The notes under the pieces: generated by a model
The model's database searches: none
The model's input: only the letters and a program-made list of their open reading frames with translations
Told to the model about the DNA's origin: nothing
In this document: positions 27,271 to 35,867 of the stretch, piece by piece
Layout of the letters: each line of letters begins with the position of its first letter
Position numbering within the stretch: the first letter of the stretch is position 1
Assembly: GCA_025666215.1 (NCBI GenBank)
Contig: CP102593.1
Coordinates: 1,005,001 to 1,069,000, forward strand
Length of the DNA: 64,000 nt
Reading direction: 5' to 3'
Source of the DNA: Xanthomonas campestris pv. phormiicola
GTDB taxonomy: Bacteria > Pseudomonadota > Gammaproteobacteria > Xanthomonadales > Xanthomonadaceae
Translations under genes and position numbers: made by a program

Positions 27271-27432
27271 ATGAAATTACCTCTTGCATACTCTTTCTAT
27301 ATAATTATTCTCGGCGGCATTACATTTAAATCCGGATATGAAAGATCGGATTATTTGTTGATGGCTGTTGGCGCATTGTCGTTACTGGTGGCTTACAGAG
27401 TCGCAGCAATAGTAAAGAAGGGGGGGGCTTAG
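27271..27432 (+). CDS. Small two-helix membrane protein, candidate immunity protein
   Basis: A 53-residue protein, MKLPLAYSFYIIILGGITFK..., with two hydrophobic helices at about residues 5-19 and 29-47 and a basic end AAIVKKGGA. It lies directly after the precursor peptides, the usual place for a bacteriocin immunity gene. The stop TAG at 27430-27432 comes right after a run of eight G (27420-27427). With one more G, the frame would continue for 35 further codons to a TAA at 27531-27533, adding a third hydrophobic helix (FIFATVSGAVIFSAFLYCH). The two-helix form may therefore be a truncated or phase-off version. No ribosome site close to the ATG is evident. Confidence 0.6.
   Translation: MKLPLAYSFYIIILGGITFKSGYERSDYLLMAVGALSLLVAYRVAAIVKKGGA
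27420..27427 (+). repeat. G8 homopolymer inside the candidate immunity gene
   Basis: Eight consecutive G residues end the reading frame of the 53-residue membrane protein. Insertion of one G restores a frame that codes for a third helix and ends at 27533. The surroundings are AT-rich, so the tract stands out. It could be a slipped-strand switch, a recent mutation or a sequencing error. Confidence 0.55.
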
Positions 27433-27714
27433 ATTTTATCGAGGCGCATTTTAATTTATTTTTATCAGATAAATTCATATTTGCAACTGTGAGTGGGGCT
27501 GTAATTTTCTCGGCTTTTCTATATTGCCATTAATTAACGCGAATTGTTTTGTAAGACTGCAAGCCAGTGCAATTAATTGATTTTTCCCTGGCTGTTTTAG
27601 CGGTGAATTGTCTTGGGTTGAATTATACTATTTTTGAGAGGTTGTGGTTGGTGATTTGTTTGGGGCGCCTCTAAGGAATTAAGGAATTTTTGCAGTGTTA
27701 TTCGGTTATTTGTT

Positions 27715-29817
27715 ATGCGTGTGATTATCCAGTCCGAAGCTTCTGAGTGCGCTCTTGCTTCATTGGCAGTGATCGCGCACGTTCATGGCATGCAACTTGG
27801 CTTGCCTGAATTGCGTCGCCGCTTCCCGCTTTCACTAAAGGGAGCAAAGCTTAATCAGCTTGTTCGAACCGCCCAGCAACTCGGCTTCTCCACTCGCCCG
27901 CTTCGGCTGGAGATGCAACACTTGGGCGAACTCAAGCTGCCCTGCATCCTACATTGGGATCTCAATCACTTTGTGGTGCTCGCCAAGGTTAGTAAATCCA
28001 AGTTAACAATACTTGATCCTGCCGTAGGAGAACGAAAGCTCTCGATCAATGAAGTATCTCGGCACTTCACCGGTGTCGCGCTAGAGCTGACTCCCGCCGC
28101 GGATTTCAAGCCGCAGAAAGCGTCTCCCTCGATTTCCGCGCGTCAACTCACTGGTCCGATCAGCGGATTATGGGGCGCACTTTCCCAGATTTTCCTGCTG
28201 TCGGCAGCGCTACAGGTGTTCGTCGTCCTGGCGCCGTTCTACATGCAATGGGTGGTGGATCAGGCGCTGGTCTCGGCCGACCGCGATCTGCTGGTGGTGC
28301 TGGGCCTGGGCTTCGGTCTGGCGTTATTGCTGCAGGTGGGGATTGGCTTGCTGCGCGGCTGGTCGGTGGTGTATCTGTCCTCGAAACTCGGATTGCAGTG
28401 GATGGGCAACGTGTTCGCGCACTTGCTTAAATTGCCGCTGGATTTCTTTGAGAAGCGTCATCTGGGCGATGTCACCTCGCGCATGTCTTCGGTGCAGACG
28501 ATCCAGCACACGCTGACTACCAGCTTCGTCGAGGCGATCATCGACGGGTTGATGGCCTTGGTCACACTGGCATTGATGCTGGTCTACAGCTGGAAGCTGG
28601 CGTTGGTGACACTGCTGACGGTGGTGCTATACCTGGGCATCCGCGCAATCGCCTACCGGCCGATGCGCGAGCGTACCGAGCAGCAACTGGTTGCCGCCGC
28701 CAAGCAACAGAGCCATTTGCTGGAATCGCTGCGCGGTATGCAGAGCCTGAAGGTGGCTGGCGAGGAAGCGCTGCGCCGTTCGAGCTACGATAATCTGCTC
28801 AACGATACCGTCAACCAGGACGTGAAGCTGGCGCGGATGTCGCTGGGCTTCAATACGGCCAGCCAGCTGGTATTCGGCCTCGAGCGCATCGCGGTGATCT
28901 GGATCGGTGCCAGGCTGGCGCTGGACAATGTGTTCTCGGTGGGCATGCTTGTCGCCTACCTGGCCTACAAGGATCAGTTCGCCATGCGCGTGAGCGGGTT
29001 GATCGACAAGTGGATCGATTTCCGCATGCTGCGCCTGCATGGCGAGCGGCTGGCCGACATCGTACTGACGCCGCCGGAGGACGACCACTCACTGCCCGAG
29101 GCGCTGCCTCCGGCCGAACCTCGCATCGAGGTCGATGGGTTGTCATTTCGCTACGCCGAGGGCGAGCCGTGGGTGCTCAAGGAGTGTAGCTTCGCGATCG
29201 AACCTGGTGAGTCGGTGGCGATCATCGGTGCGTCTGGCTGTGGCAAGACCACCCTGGTGAAGCTGTTGCTAGGTTTGCTCAAGCCGACTGAGGGTTCTAT
29301 TCGCATCGGTGGTCACGATCTGCACAAGCTCGGGCCGCGCAATGTGCGCGCCATCGTCGGTGCGGTGATGCAGGACGACCAACTGTTTGCCGGCAGCATC
29401 GCCGACAACATCGGTTTCTTCGATCCGGATTTCGATCTTGAGCGGGTCGAGGCGGCGGCGCGGCTGGCGGCGGTGCATGAGGATATCGCAGCGATGCCGA
29501 TGGGCTATCACAGCCTGATCGGCGACATGGGCAGTTCGCTGTCCGGTGGTCAGAAGCAGCGGGTGATCCTGGCGCGTGCGCTGTATCGGCAACCGCAGCT
29601 GCTGTTCCTGGATGAAGCCACCAGTCATCTGGATGTGATGCGCGAGCGCCTGGTCAACGACACGGTGAAGCAGTTGAAGCTGACCAAGGTGATCGTTGCG
29701 CATCGACCGGAGACCATCGCCAGTGCCGACCGCGTGCTGGTGATGGAACAGGGGCGCATTGTGCAGGAACTACGGCCCCAGGCGTCGACCATCGGGGCGA
29801 CACCGGTCGAGGTCTGA
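27715..29817 (+). CDS. Peptidase-C39 ABC exporter (PCAT) for double-glycine peptides
   Basis: A 700-residue exporter that cleaves double-glycine leaders and secretes the core. The N-terminal C39 peptidase has Q6, catalytic C12 (QSEASECALASLAVIA), H85 (HWDLNHFVVLAK) and D101 (LTILDPAVGE). An ABC transmembrane domain follows (about 155-440, KRHLGDVTSRMSSVQTIQHT). The nucleotide-binding domain has Walker A GASGCGKTT (505-513), the Q-loop, signature LSGGQKQR (609-616), Walker B LLFLDEA and the switch His. Every catalytic residue is present. The start is ATG 27715; the nearest purine-rich site is about 29 bp upstream, so translation may be weak or coupled. A TATACT hexamer at 27624 may be part of its own promoter. 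Between 27533 and 27714 I see no other gene. Confidence 0.95.
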   Translation: MRVIIQSEASECALASLAVIAHVHGMQLGLPELRRRFPLSLKGAKLNQLVRTAQQLGFSTRPLRLEMQHLGELKLPCILHWDLNHFVVLAKVSKSKLTILDPAVGERKLSINEVSRHFTGVALELTPAADFKPQKASPSISARQLTGPISGLWGALSQIFLLSAALQVFVVLAPFYMQWVVDQALVSADRDLLVVLGLGFGLALLLQVGIGLLRGWSVVYLSSKLGLQWMGNVFAHLLKLPLDFFEKRHLGDVTSRMSSVQTIQHTLTTSFVEAIIDGLMALVTLALMLVYSWKLALVTLLTVVLYLGIRAIAYRPMRERTEQQLVAAAKQQSHLLESLRGMQSLKVAGEEALRRSSYDNLLNDTVNQDVKLARMSLGFNTASQLVFGLERIAVIWIGARLALDNVFSVGMLVAYLAYKDQFAMRVSGLIDKWIDFRMLRLHGERLADIVLTPPEDDHSLPEALPPAEPRIEVDGLSFRYAEGEPWVLKECSFAIEPGESVAIIGASGCGKTTLVKLLLGLLKPTEGSIRIGGHDLHKLGPRNVRAIVGAVMQDDQLFAGSIADNIGFFDPDFDLERVEAAARLAAVHEDIAAMPMGYHSLIGDMGSSLSGGQKQRVILARALYRQPQLLFLDEATSHLDVMRERLVNDTVKQLKLTKVIVAHRPETIASADRVLVMEQGRIVQELRPQASTIGATPVEV

Positions 29818-29973
29818 GCGAAGCCGCGTGCCGCATCGCTTCCGTCGGCCGCTTAAATCCGTTAAGAAAATCCTGGCGCACAGGCATGAGTGCACCATGC
29901 GCGCCAAAAACAGGTATGGACCGGCACGGCGCGAACGGCTGGCCGCAGTTTGTACACCGCGGCGCAGCGGACC

Positions 29974-30234
29974 TCAGGCCAGACGCTTGCCCACCGGCAG
30001 CGGCAGGCTTTCGTGGTCGCCCTGGTTCAGCTTGGACGGCTTGCCGGTCAGCAGCACATAGGCATCGACGCCGGTAAGTTCGGCAATCTTCAGCAAATGC
30101 CGGGCATTGGGGACAGAACGATTGTTCTCCCAGTGACCCAGGGTGCTATGCGCCACGCCCAGCAAGGCGGCCAGTTCGCGCAGCGTGAAACCGGCATTGC
30201 GCCGCGCCTGCATCAATCGCACACCTATATCCAC
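29974..30234 (-). CDS. Short XRE-family regulator (right border of microcin island)
   Basis: An 86-residue DNA-binding protein consisting almost only of a helix-turn-helix (GVRLMQARRNAGFTLRELAA, LLGVAHSTLGHWENNRSVPN) and a short tail with AYVLLTGKPSKLNQGDHESL. The GTG at 30234 is chosen because GAGGTG lies a few bases upstream; an ATG at 30303 would add 23 residues of no recognisable content. It converges on the exporter gene from the right, 156 bp away. A regulator of the microcin locus or an unrelated solo regulator are both possible. Confidence 0.72.
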   Translation of the reverse strand: MDIGVRLMQARRNAGFTLRELAALLGVAHSTLGHWENNRSVPNARHLLKIAELTGVDAYVLLTGKPSKLNQGDHESLPLPVGKRLA

Positions 30235-30416
30235 GGGACACCTCAAAGCGGCAGGTTTGCGCCGCGTGCTCCGAGCATAGTAGATGTCATTGCTTGGCAT
30301 CAAGCCGACAGAAGAGGGACAAACCGGGCCAACGCTGGCGGGCCATGCGCCGGCCCGGCGCGCGCGCGGGACGGGCTGCTAGAATTCGCTGTCTCCTCCC
30401 GCCGTGTCCCACCGCC

Positions 30417-30614
30417 ATGAGCCATACCGCCACCGCGCCCGCCAATGCCGAGAAGCGCTACAACGTGCACCGCGCCGACCTGCCGCTGAGCTGCCCGACC
30501 CCGGAAATGGCGCTGTGGAACTCGCATCCGCGGGTCTATCTGCCGCTGGACGAAGAACCCAGCCACGAGGCCAAGTGCCCGTACTGCGGCGCGGTCTTCG
30601 TGCTGGTCGACTGA
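30417..30614 (+). CDS. Zinc-finger protein of the NDUFS6/zf-CHCC family
   Basis: A 65-residue protein with the CHCC zinc-binding pattern: Cys in LPLSCPTPEM, His in LWNSHPRVYLPL, and the C-terminal CPYCGAVFVLVD pair. These small proteins are related to a mitochondrial complex I accessory subunit, but their bacterial function is not established. The ATG at 30417 gives the canonical N-terminus. It ends 11 bp before a glycosyltransferase gene and probably shares its transcript. Confidence 0.88.
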   Translation: MSHTATAPANAEKRYNVHRADLPLSCPTPEMALWNSHPRVYLPLDEEPSHEAKCPYCGAVFVLVD

Positions 30615-30625
30615 CCGCCGGGTCG

Positions 30626-31738
30626 ATGCACCGCCTGACCGTGGTGCAACTGCTGCCGGCGCTGCAGTCCGGCGGCGTGGAACGCTCCACCCTGGAAATC
30701 GCCGCGGCGCTGGTCGCGGCCGGGCATCGCGCGCTGGTGGTGTCGGCCGGCGGCCGCCTGCTGCCGGCGCTGGCCGCGACCGGTGCCGAGCACATCGCCC
30801 TGGACATCGGCCGCAAGTCGCTGCTGAGCCTGCGCCACGTGCCGACGCTGCGGCGCCTGTTCGTGCGCGAGCGGGTGGACATCGTGCATGCGCGCTCGCG
30901 GCTGCCGGCCTGGCTCGGCTGGCACGCGCTGCGCGGCTTGCCGGCGGCGCAGCGGCCGCGCTTCGTCACCACCGTGCATGGGCTCAATTCGCCCAGCCGC
31001 TACAGCGCGATCATGGCCCGCGGCGAGCGCGCGATCTGCGTGTCGGCCACGGTGCGCGACTACGTGCTGCGGCATTACCCGCAGACCGACCCGGCGCGGC
31101 TGCGGGTGATCCCGCGCGGTATCGACCCGGCGCAGTTCCCGCGCCGCGCGCAGCCCGATCCGGCCGCGCGCGCCTGGGTCGCGACGCTGGCGCCGGCCGC
31201 GGCAGGCAGCGGTCCGCTGCTGCTGTTGCCCGGCCGCGGCACCCGCCTCAAGGGCCATGCCGACGCGCTGCGCCTGCTCGCGGCGCTGCGTGCCGACGGC
31301 CGCGACGCACGGTTGTGGCTGCCCGGCGCGCGCGAGGCCGGGCGCGAGGCCTACCTGCAGGAGCTGGAGGCCGAGGCCGCCGCGCTGGGCATCGCCGACG
31401 CGATCGCATTCACCGCGCCGACCGCGCGCATCGCCGACGCCTATGCCGCCAGCGATCTGGTGCTGCAGCTGTCGCGCAAGCCGGAAGCCTTCGGCCGCAC
31501 CGTGGTCGAGGCGCTGGCGGTGGGGCGGCCGGTGCTGGGCTGGGCGCACGGCGGCGCTGGCGAACTGCTGGCGCAGCTGCAGCCGTCCGGCGCGGTCCCC
31601 GCGTTCGATGCTGTGGCCCTGCACGCCGCGGCGGCAGGGCTGCTGGCGCAACCGCCGGCCCCGCCGGCGCAGATCCCCTACACGCTGCAGGCGATGCAGC
31701 ACGCGACCCTGGCGGTGTATGACGAACTCCGGCGCTGA
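30626..31738 (+). CDS. GT4-type glycosyltransferase, likely LPS core
   Basis: A 370-residue GT-B-fold transferase. The acceptor-side N-terminal domain begins MHRLTVVQLLPALQSGGVER, a typical GT4 opening. The C-terminal domain has the nucleotide-sugar motif E-x7-E in SRKPEAFGRTVVEALAVG, RVIPRGIDPAQFP, and LLPGRGTRLKGHADALRLLA. It probably adds a sugar to lipid A-core on the cytoplasmic face of the inner membrane. The gene overlaps the next by 20 bp (ATG at 31719), and lipid A genes lpxL and waaA follow within 3 kb. Sugar donor and acceptor cannot be read from the sequence. Confidence 0.85.
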   Translation: MHRLTVVQLLPALQSGGVERSTLEIAAALVAAGHRALVVSAGGRLLPALAATGAEHIALDIGRKSLLSLRHVPTLRRLFVRERVDIVHARSRLPAWLGWHALRGLPAAQRPRFVTTVHGLNSPSRYSAIMARGERAICVSATVRDYVLRHYPQTDPARLRVIPRGIDPAQFPRRAQPDPAARAWVATLAPAAAGSGPLLLLPGRGTRLKGHADALRLLAALRADGRDARLWLPGAREAGREAYLQELEAEAAALGIADAIAFTAPTARIADAYAASDLVLQLSRKPEAFGRTVVEALAVGRPVLGWAHGGAGELLAQLQPSGAVPAFDAVALHAAAAGLLAQPPAPPAQIPYTLQAMQHATLAVYDELRR

Positions 31739-33065
31739 TTCCTCCTTGCTCGCGCCGCTGACGCCGGCGCGCAGCGAACGCTGGGCTCCGGTCTGGGTGC
31801 TGCTGTTCGTGGCGCTGTGGCCGGCGCCCGGCCTGGCCGCGGGCGTGCTCGCGCTCGGCGCGCTGGTCACTCTGGCGCGGCTGCTGCACAGCCGCTTCCG
31901 CGGCGGCGCCAGCCTGCTCAGCGGGCCGGCGTGGGCGCTGACCACGCTGCTGTTCCTGAGCTACTGGTTGCCGCAGCCGCTGTCGGCGCTGGATGCGGTG
32001 GACGTGCCGCTGGCGCTGCGCGAATCGGCGGTGGACCTGCGCTTCCTGCCGTTCCTGTGGCTGGTGGCGATGGCGGTGGCGACGCCGCGCGGGCGCCGCA
32101 CCACCTTCAACGGGCTGGCGGTCATTGCCGCGATCTGGACCGTGGATGCGCTGGCGCAGGCGCTGTGCGGCACCAGCCCGCTGTTCTGGTCGATGGACCA
32201 GCTGAAGTGGGCGATCAGCCACCACGGCCTGTGCACGCCGCAGGAACTCGCCCTGGCCGACCGCCTCAGCGGCGTGTTCGGACCGTGCAACCTCAAGTTC
32301 GGCCAGGTCCTGGCCAGCCTGTCGCCGTTCCTGCTGTTCGCGGCCGGGCGCCGCGGCGGCACCTGGAGCTGGCTGCTTGCCGCGGCGGCGGTGGGCGTGG
32401 TGCTGGTGCTGGCCGGGTCGCGCGCATCGTGGATCACCTACGCCCTGGTGCTGCTGCTGTCGGGCTGGCGCCTGCTGGGCATGCGCCGGATGCTGGCGCT
32501 GGGCGTGGCCGCGGTGCTGGTCGCCGGCGTGCTCGGCGCGCTCTCGCCGCAGGTGCGCGAGCGCTTCGCGCGGACCACGCTGGCGCTGAGCGGGCGCCCG
32601 GCCGACGTGAACGCAGCGTTGGCCGGGCGCACCCAGATCTGGGACGCCTCGTGGTGCATGATCCGCCAGCATCCGCTCAACGGCGTCGGCGTGCGCGGCT
32701 TCCGCGAAGCCTATGTCGGCTGCGACCCGGATCCCGCGCATGGCGGTGCCTGGGGCCGCGAGCCGGCGTTCCATGCGCATCAGATCGTGCTCGAAGTGCT
32801 CAGCGAGACCGGCGCGATCGGCTTGCTGCTGTGGCTGGCCGGCGCCGCGCAGGCGTGGCGCGCGTGGCGCTACGCCTCGCCGCAGGCGCGCGAGCGGGCG
32901 CGGCCGGCGCTGCTGGCGCTGCTGGTCACGGTGTTCCCGTTCAACACCCACCTGGCGTTCTATTCCTCGTTCTGGGGCTCGCTGGCGCTGATGCTGGTCG
33001 GGCTGTATGCCGGCGCGCTGCTGGCCGACGAGCGCGACGCCGAGGGCACTGCAGGAACTGTCTAG
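31719..33065 (+). CDS. O-antigen-ligase-like polytopic membrane protein
   Basis: A 448-residue protein with about 11-12 hydrophobic segments and the large periplasmic loop of the Wzy_C/WaaL family. Signature positions are LAGSRASWITYALVLLLSGW before the loop, GRTQIWDASWCMIRQHPLNG and GVGVRGFREAYV in it, and AFHAHQIVLEVLSETGAIGL after it. These carry the conserved Arg and His used to transfer undecaprenyl-linked polymer to lipid A-core. The ATG at 31719 lies inside the glycosyltransferase gene. Whether it ligates O-antigen or another glycan is unknown. The gene ends against a dispersed repeat. Confidence 0.83.
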   Translation: MTNSGADSSLLAPLTPARSERWAPVWVLLFVALWPAPGLAAGVLALGALVTLARLLHSRFRGGASLLSGPAWALTTLLFLSYWLPQPLSALDAVDVPLALRESAVDLRFLPFLWLVAMAVATPRGRRTTFNGLAVIAAIWTVDALAQALCGTSPLFWSMDQLKWAISHHGLCTPQELALADRLSGVFGPCNLKFGQVLASLSPFLLFAAGRRGGTWSWLLAAAAVGVVLVLAGSRASWITYALVLLLSGWRLLGMRRMLALGVAAVLVAGVLGALSPQVRERFARTTLALSGRPADVNAALAGRTQIWDASWCMIRQHPLNGVGVRGFREAYVGCDPDPAHGGAWGREPAFHAHQIVLEVLSETGAIGLLLWLAGAAQAWRAWRYASPQARERARPALLALLVTVFPFNTHLAFYSSFWGSLALMLVGLYAGALLADERDAEGTAGTV

Positions 33066-33292
33066 CCCCTCTCCCGCCGGGAGAGGGGTTGGGGTGGGGG
33101 TGCGGCGCGAAAGCGACTCGCGGAGTTCGGATGCACCGGGCTGCGCCCGTACCCTCATCCGCCCCTGCGGGGCACCTTCTCCCGAGGGGAGAAGGGAACA
33201 GCGCTAGCCCCTCTCCCGTCGGGAGAGGGGGGGTGAGGGTCCGGCGCGAAAGCGACTCGCGGAGTTCGGGTGCACGAGGCCGCGCCCGTCCC
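33066..33292. repeat. Dispersed intergenic repeat, one full and one half copy
   Basis: The full copy, 33066-33196, begins with palindrome CCCCTCTCCCGCCGGGAGAG plus GGG and ends with CCTTCTCCCGAGGGGAGAAG. The half copy, 33207-33292, again begins with CCCCTCTCCCGTCGGGAGAG. Both contain CGGCGCGAAAGCGACTCGCG followed by GAGTTCGG. The tandem unit is inverted relative to the copy at 15879-16007. It separates the converging O-antigen-ligase-like gene and lpxL. Confidence 0.75.
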
Positions 33293-33302
33293 TACCTCTA
33301 TC

Positions 33303-34247
33303 TCAGTCGCGCTCGTAGAACGTACTGCGGCCGCCGGGCTGGCGCTTGAAGCGGCGGTGGATCCACAGGTATTGCGCCGGCGCCTCGCGCACCATCGCCT
33401 CGATCGCGGCATTGACCCGCGCGGTGTCGGCGACCATGTCCTGCGACGGGAAGTCCTCCAGCGGCGGGGCGATGCGCAGCACGTAGTCGGCGCCTTCGCG
33501 ACGATGGAAATACGGCACCACCGCGCAGCCGGTCAGCCGCGCCAGCTGGTGGGTGGCGGTGATGGTGGAGGCGGGCATGCCGAAGAACGGCACGAACACC
33601 GTGTCCTTGCCGCGCATGTCCTGGTCCGGCGCGTACCACAGGAAGCCGCCGCGCTTGAGGTGGCGCACGCTGCCGCGCAGGTCCTCGTTGGCGAACATGG
33701 CGATGGCGTAGCGCAGGCGGCCGCGCTTGACCGCCCATTCGAACACCGGATTGCGGTGGCGGCGGTACATGCCGGCCAGCGGCACGTACTGGCACAACAG
33801 CCGGCCGCACATCTCCAGGGTCATGAAGTGGCCCGACACCAGCAGCACGCCGCGGCCCTGCGCCTGCAGCGCACGCAGGTGCTCCAGGCCTTCGATGCGG
33901 GTGCGGCGGCGGATCGGACCGAGGCTGCCCCACCAGGCGCGCGCGAACTCGAACACGCCCACGCCCAGCGCATCGAAGCTGTCGTGCAGCAGCCGCGTGC
34001 GCCAGGCGTCGCCCTGTTCGGGGAAGCACAGCTTCAGGTTCACCTCGGCGGCATGGCGGCGGGTGCCGGCCAGGCGCAACGCGATCCAGCCGACGCCGCG
34101 GCCGAGCGCGCGTTGCAGCAGCCAGGGCAGCCGCGCGGCGGCCACGGCGATGCCGAGCAGCAGCCAGGTCGGCCAGTGCCGCGGCGAGCGCGGCGGCGGC
34201 GCGGCCGTGGTGGCGGCGGACGGGAGAGCGGGGGAGGGGTCGGACAT
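33303..34247 (-). CDS. lpxL: Lipid A lauroyl/acyl transferase LpxL
   Basis: A 314-residue inner-membrane acyltransferase adding a secondary fatty acid to Kdo2-lipid IVA. The family catalytic motif HxxxxE is present as GHFMTLE, with VFEFARAWWG upstream, MYRRHRNPVFEWAVKRGR, and PDQDMRGKDTVFVPFFGMPA after it. One TM helix near residues 27-48 anchors it. The start is ATG 34247; the N-terminus has a proline/alanine-rich stretch before the helix. It is divergent from waaA, so both late steps of Kdo-lipid A synthesis share a 120-bp intergenic region. Confidence 0.9.
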   Translation of the reverse strand: MSDPSPALPSAATTAAPPPRSPRHWPTWLLLGIAVAAARLPWLLQRALGRGVGWIALRLAGTRRHAAEVNLKLCFPEQGDAWRTRLLHDSFDALGVGVFEFARAWWGSLGPIRRRTRIEGLEHLRALQAQGRGVLLVSGHFMTLEMCGRLLCQYVPLAGMYRRHRNPVFEWAVKRGRLRYAIAMFANEDLRGSVRHLKRGGFLWYAPDQDMRGKDTVFVPFFGMPASTITATHQLARLTGCAVVPYFHRREGADYVLRIAPPLEDFPSQDMVADTARVNAAIEAMVREAPAQYLWIHRRFKRQPGGRSTFYERD

Positions 34248-34367
34248 GCGCCAAGTTTAGCCGGGAGCGGGCAGCGCGGCATTGGCGCGGCACGGCGGCG
34301 GCGTCGCTTGGTGACCACGGTCGCGATCGTCTGCCGCCTGCGCGGCGCAACCCGCTATGCTTTCGCG

Positions 34368-35687
34368 ATGCGCAACGATTTCACCGAGCGGCTGCTGCGC
34401 GGCCTGTACTCGACCGTGCTGTACATGCTGCTGCCGGTCACCGTCTATCACCTGGTCTGGCGCGGGTTCCGCGTGCGCCAGTACTTCCAGCGCTGGGACG
34501 AGCGCTACGCCTCGTATCCGCAGGCGCGCGGGCGGCCGCGGGTGTGGCTGCACGCGGTGTCGGTGGGCGAGGTCAACGTCGCCGCGCCGGTGGTCAACGC
34601 GCTGCGCGCGCAGCGCCCGGACATCCGCTGGGTCATCACCACCATCACCCCGACCGGGTCGGAGCGGGTGCGCGCGTTGTGGGGCGATGCGCTGGACCAC
34701 GTCTACCTGCCGTACGACGTGCCCGGCAGCGTCGGCCGTTTCCTGCAGCATTTCCGCCCGAGCCTGGCGCTGATCCTGGAAACCGAACTGTGGCCGAACA
34801 TGCTGTTCGGCTGCCGCGACCGCAACATCCCGGTCTACGTGCTCAACGCGCGGCTGTCGGCGCGCTCGCTGCGCGGCTACCGCCTGCTGCGGCCGTTGAT
34901 CGGGCGCGCGCTGCGCACCGTCACCTGCGTGGCCGCGCAGTCGCAGGCCGATGCCGAGCGCTTCATCGAACTCGGCGCGCACCCGGCGCAGGTGCGCGCG
35001 CTGGGCAACCTGAAGTTCGACATCGCCGTGCCCGCGCAGCTGCCGGCGTTCGTCGCCGCGTTCGGCGAACGCGTGGCGACGACGCGGCCGGTGTGGATCG
35101 CCGCCAGCACCCACGAGGGCGAGGAGGCGGCGGTGATCGAAATGCACCGGCAACTGCGCCGGCACTGGCCGGACCTGTTGCTGCTGTGGGCGCCGCGCCA
35201 TCCCGAACGCTTCGCCAAGGTCGAGGCGCTGGCGCGCGACCAGGGCTGGCGCGTGGCCACGCGCCGCCAGCAGCAATGGCCCGGCGCCGAGGACAGCGTG
35301 TTCGTGATCGATACGCTGGGCGAATTGATGATGTTCTACGCCTGCGCCCAGGTCGCCTTCGTCGGTGGCAGCCTGCAGCCGATCGGCGGGCACAACCTGC
35401 TGGAGCCGGCCGCGGTCGGCACGCCGTCGGTGAGCGGGCCGCACCTGCACAATTTCGCCGAGATCTCGCGGCGCATGCGCGAGGCCGGGGCGGTGGCGAT
35501 CTGCGAGGACGCCGCGGCGGTGTGCGCGGCGCTGCACGAATTGTTGCGCGACGCAGCCGCGCGCGCGCGCATGGCCGAAGCCGGTTGCGCGCTGGTCGCC
35601 AATGGCCGCGGCGCGCTGCAACGGGCGCTGCAGCTGATCGCGGAGCATCTGCCGCCGGTGGCGCACGACGTGCCGGCGAACGAGTAG
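34368..35687 (+). CDS. waaA: Kdo transferase WaaA (KdtA)
   Basis: A 439-residue GT30 enzyme that attaches Kdo to lipid IVA at the inner membrane. It starts MRNDFTERLLRGLYSTVLYM with an N-terminal anchor helix. Family motifs include WLHAVSVGEVNVAAPVVNAL, TTITPTGSERV, LETELWPNMLFGCRDRNIPV, NARLSARSLRGYRLLRPLI, AASTHEGEEA and GGHNLLEPAAVGTPSVSGPH. The Glu of VSVGE is the expected base. The ATG at 34368 is in the classic position; the longer open frame upstream is antisense to lpxL. Whether it adds one or two Kdo units cannot be told from sequence. Confidence 0.95.
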   Translation: MRNDFTERLLRGLYSTVLYMLLPVTVYHLVWRGFRVRQYFQRWDERYASYPQARGRPRVWLHAVSVGEVNVAAPVVNALRAQRPDIRWVITTITPTGSERVRALWGDALDHVYLPYDVPGSVGRFLQHFRPSLALILETELWPNMLFGCRDRNIPVYVLNARLSARSLRGYRLLRPLIGRALRTVTCVAAQSQADAERFIELGAHPAQVRALGNLKFDIAVPAQLPAFVAAFGERVATTRPVWIAASTHEGEEAAVIEMHRQLRRHWPDLLLLWAPRHPERFAKVEALARDQGWRVATRRQQQWPGAEDSVFVIDTLGELMMFYACAQVAFVGGSLQPIGGHNLLEPAAVGTPSVSGPHLHNFAEISRRMREAGAVAICEDAAAVCAALHELLRDAAARARMAEAGCALVANGRGALQRALQLIAEHLPPVAHDVPANE

Positions 35688-35867
35688 CGCGGTTCGCCCC
35701 GGGCATTGCAGTTGGCGGTGTGTTGTGGGGATCGCTCCCACGAGTGCCATCGTCATGATCGAAGATGCCCAGTGGCAGACGGCGTTTCTCTGCAAGTCGG
35801 CCGCCCCATGCAACAACGGCGGACCCGAAGGCCCGCCGTTGGCGGTAGTGCGGGTGCCCGCGCAGCG

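Noticed and set aside
29820..30420. Overlapping plus-strand frames around the second XRE regulator
   Set aside because: They are Arg/Gly/Pro-rich shadows; the minus-strand helix-turn-helix protein explains the region.
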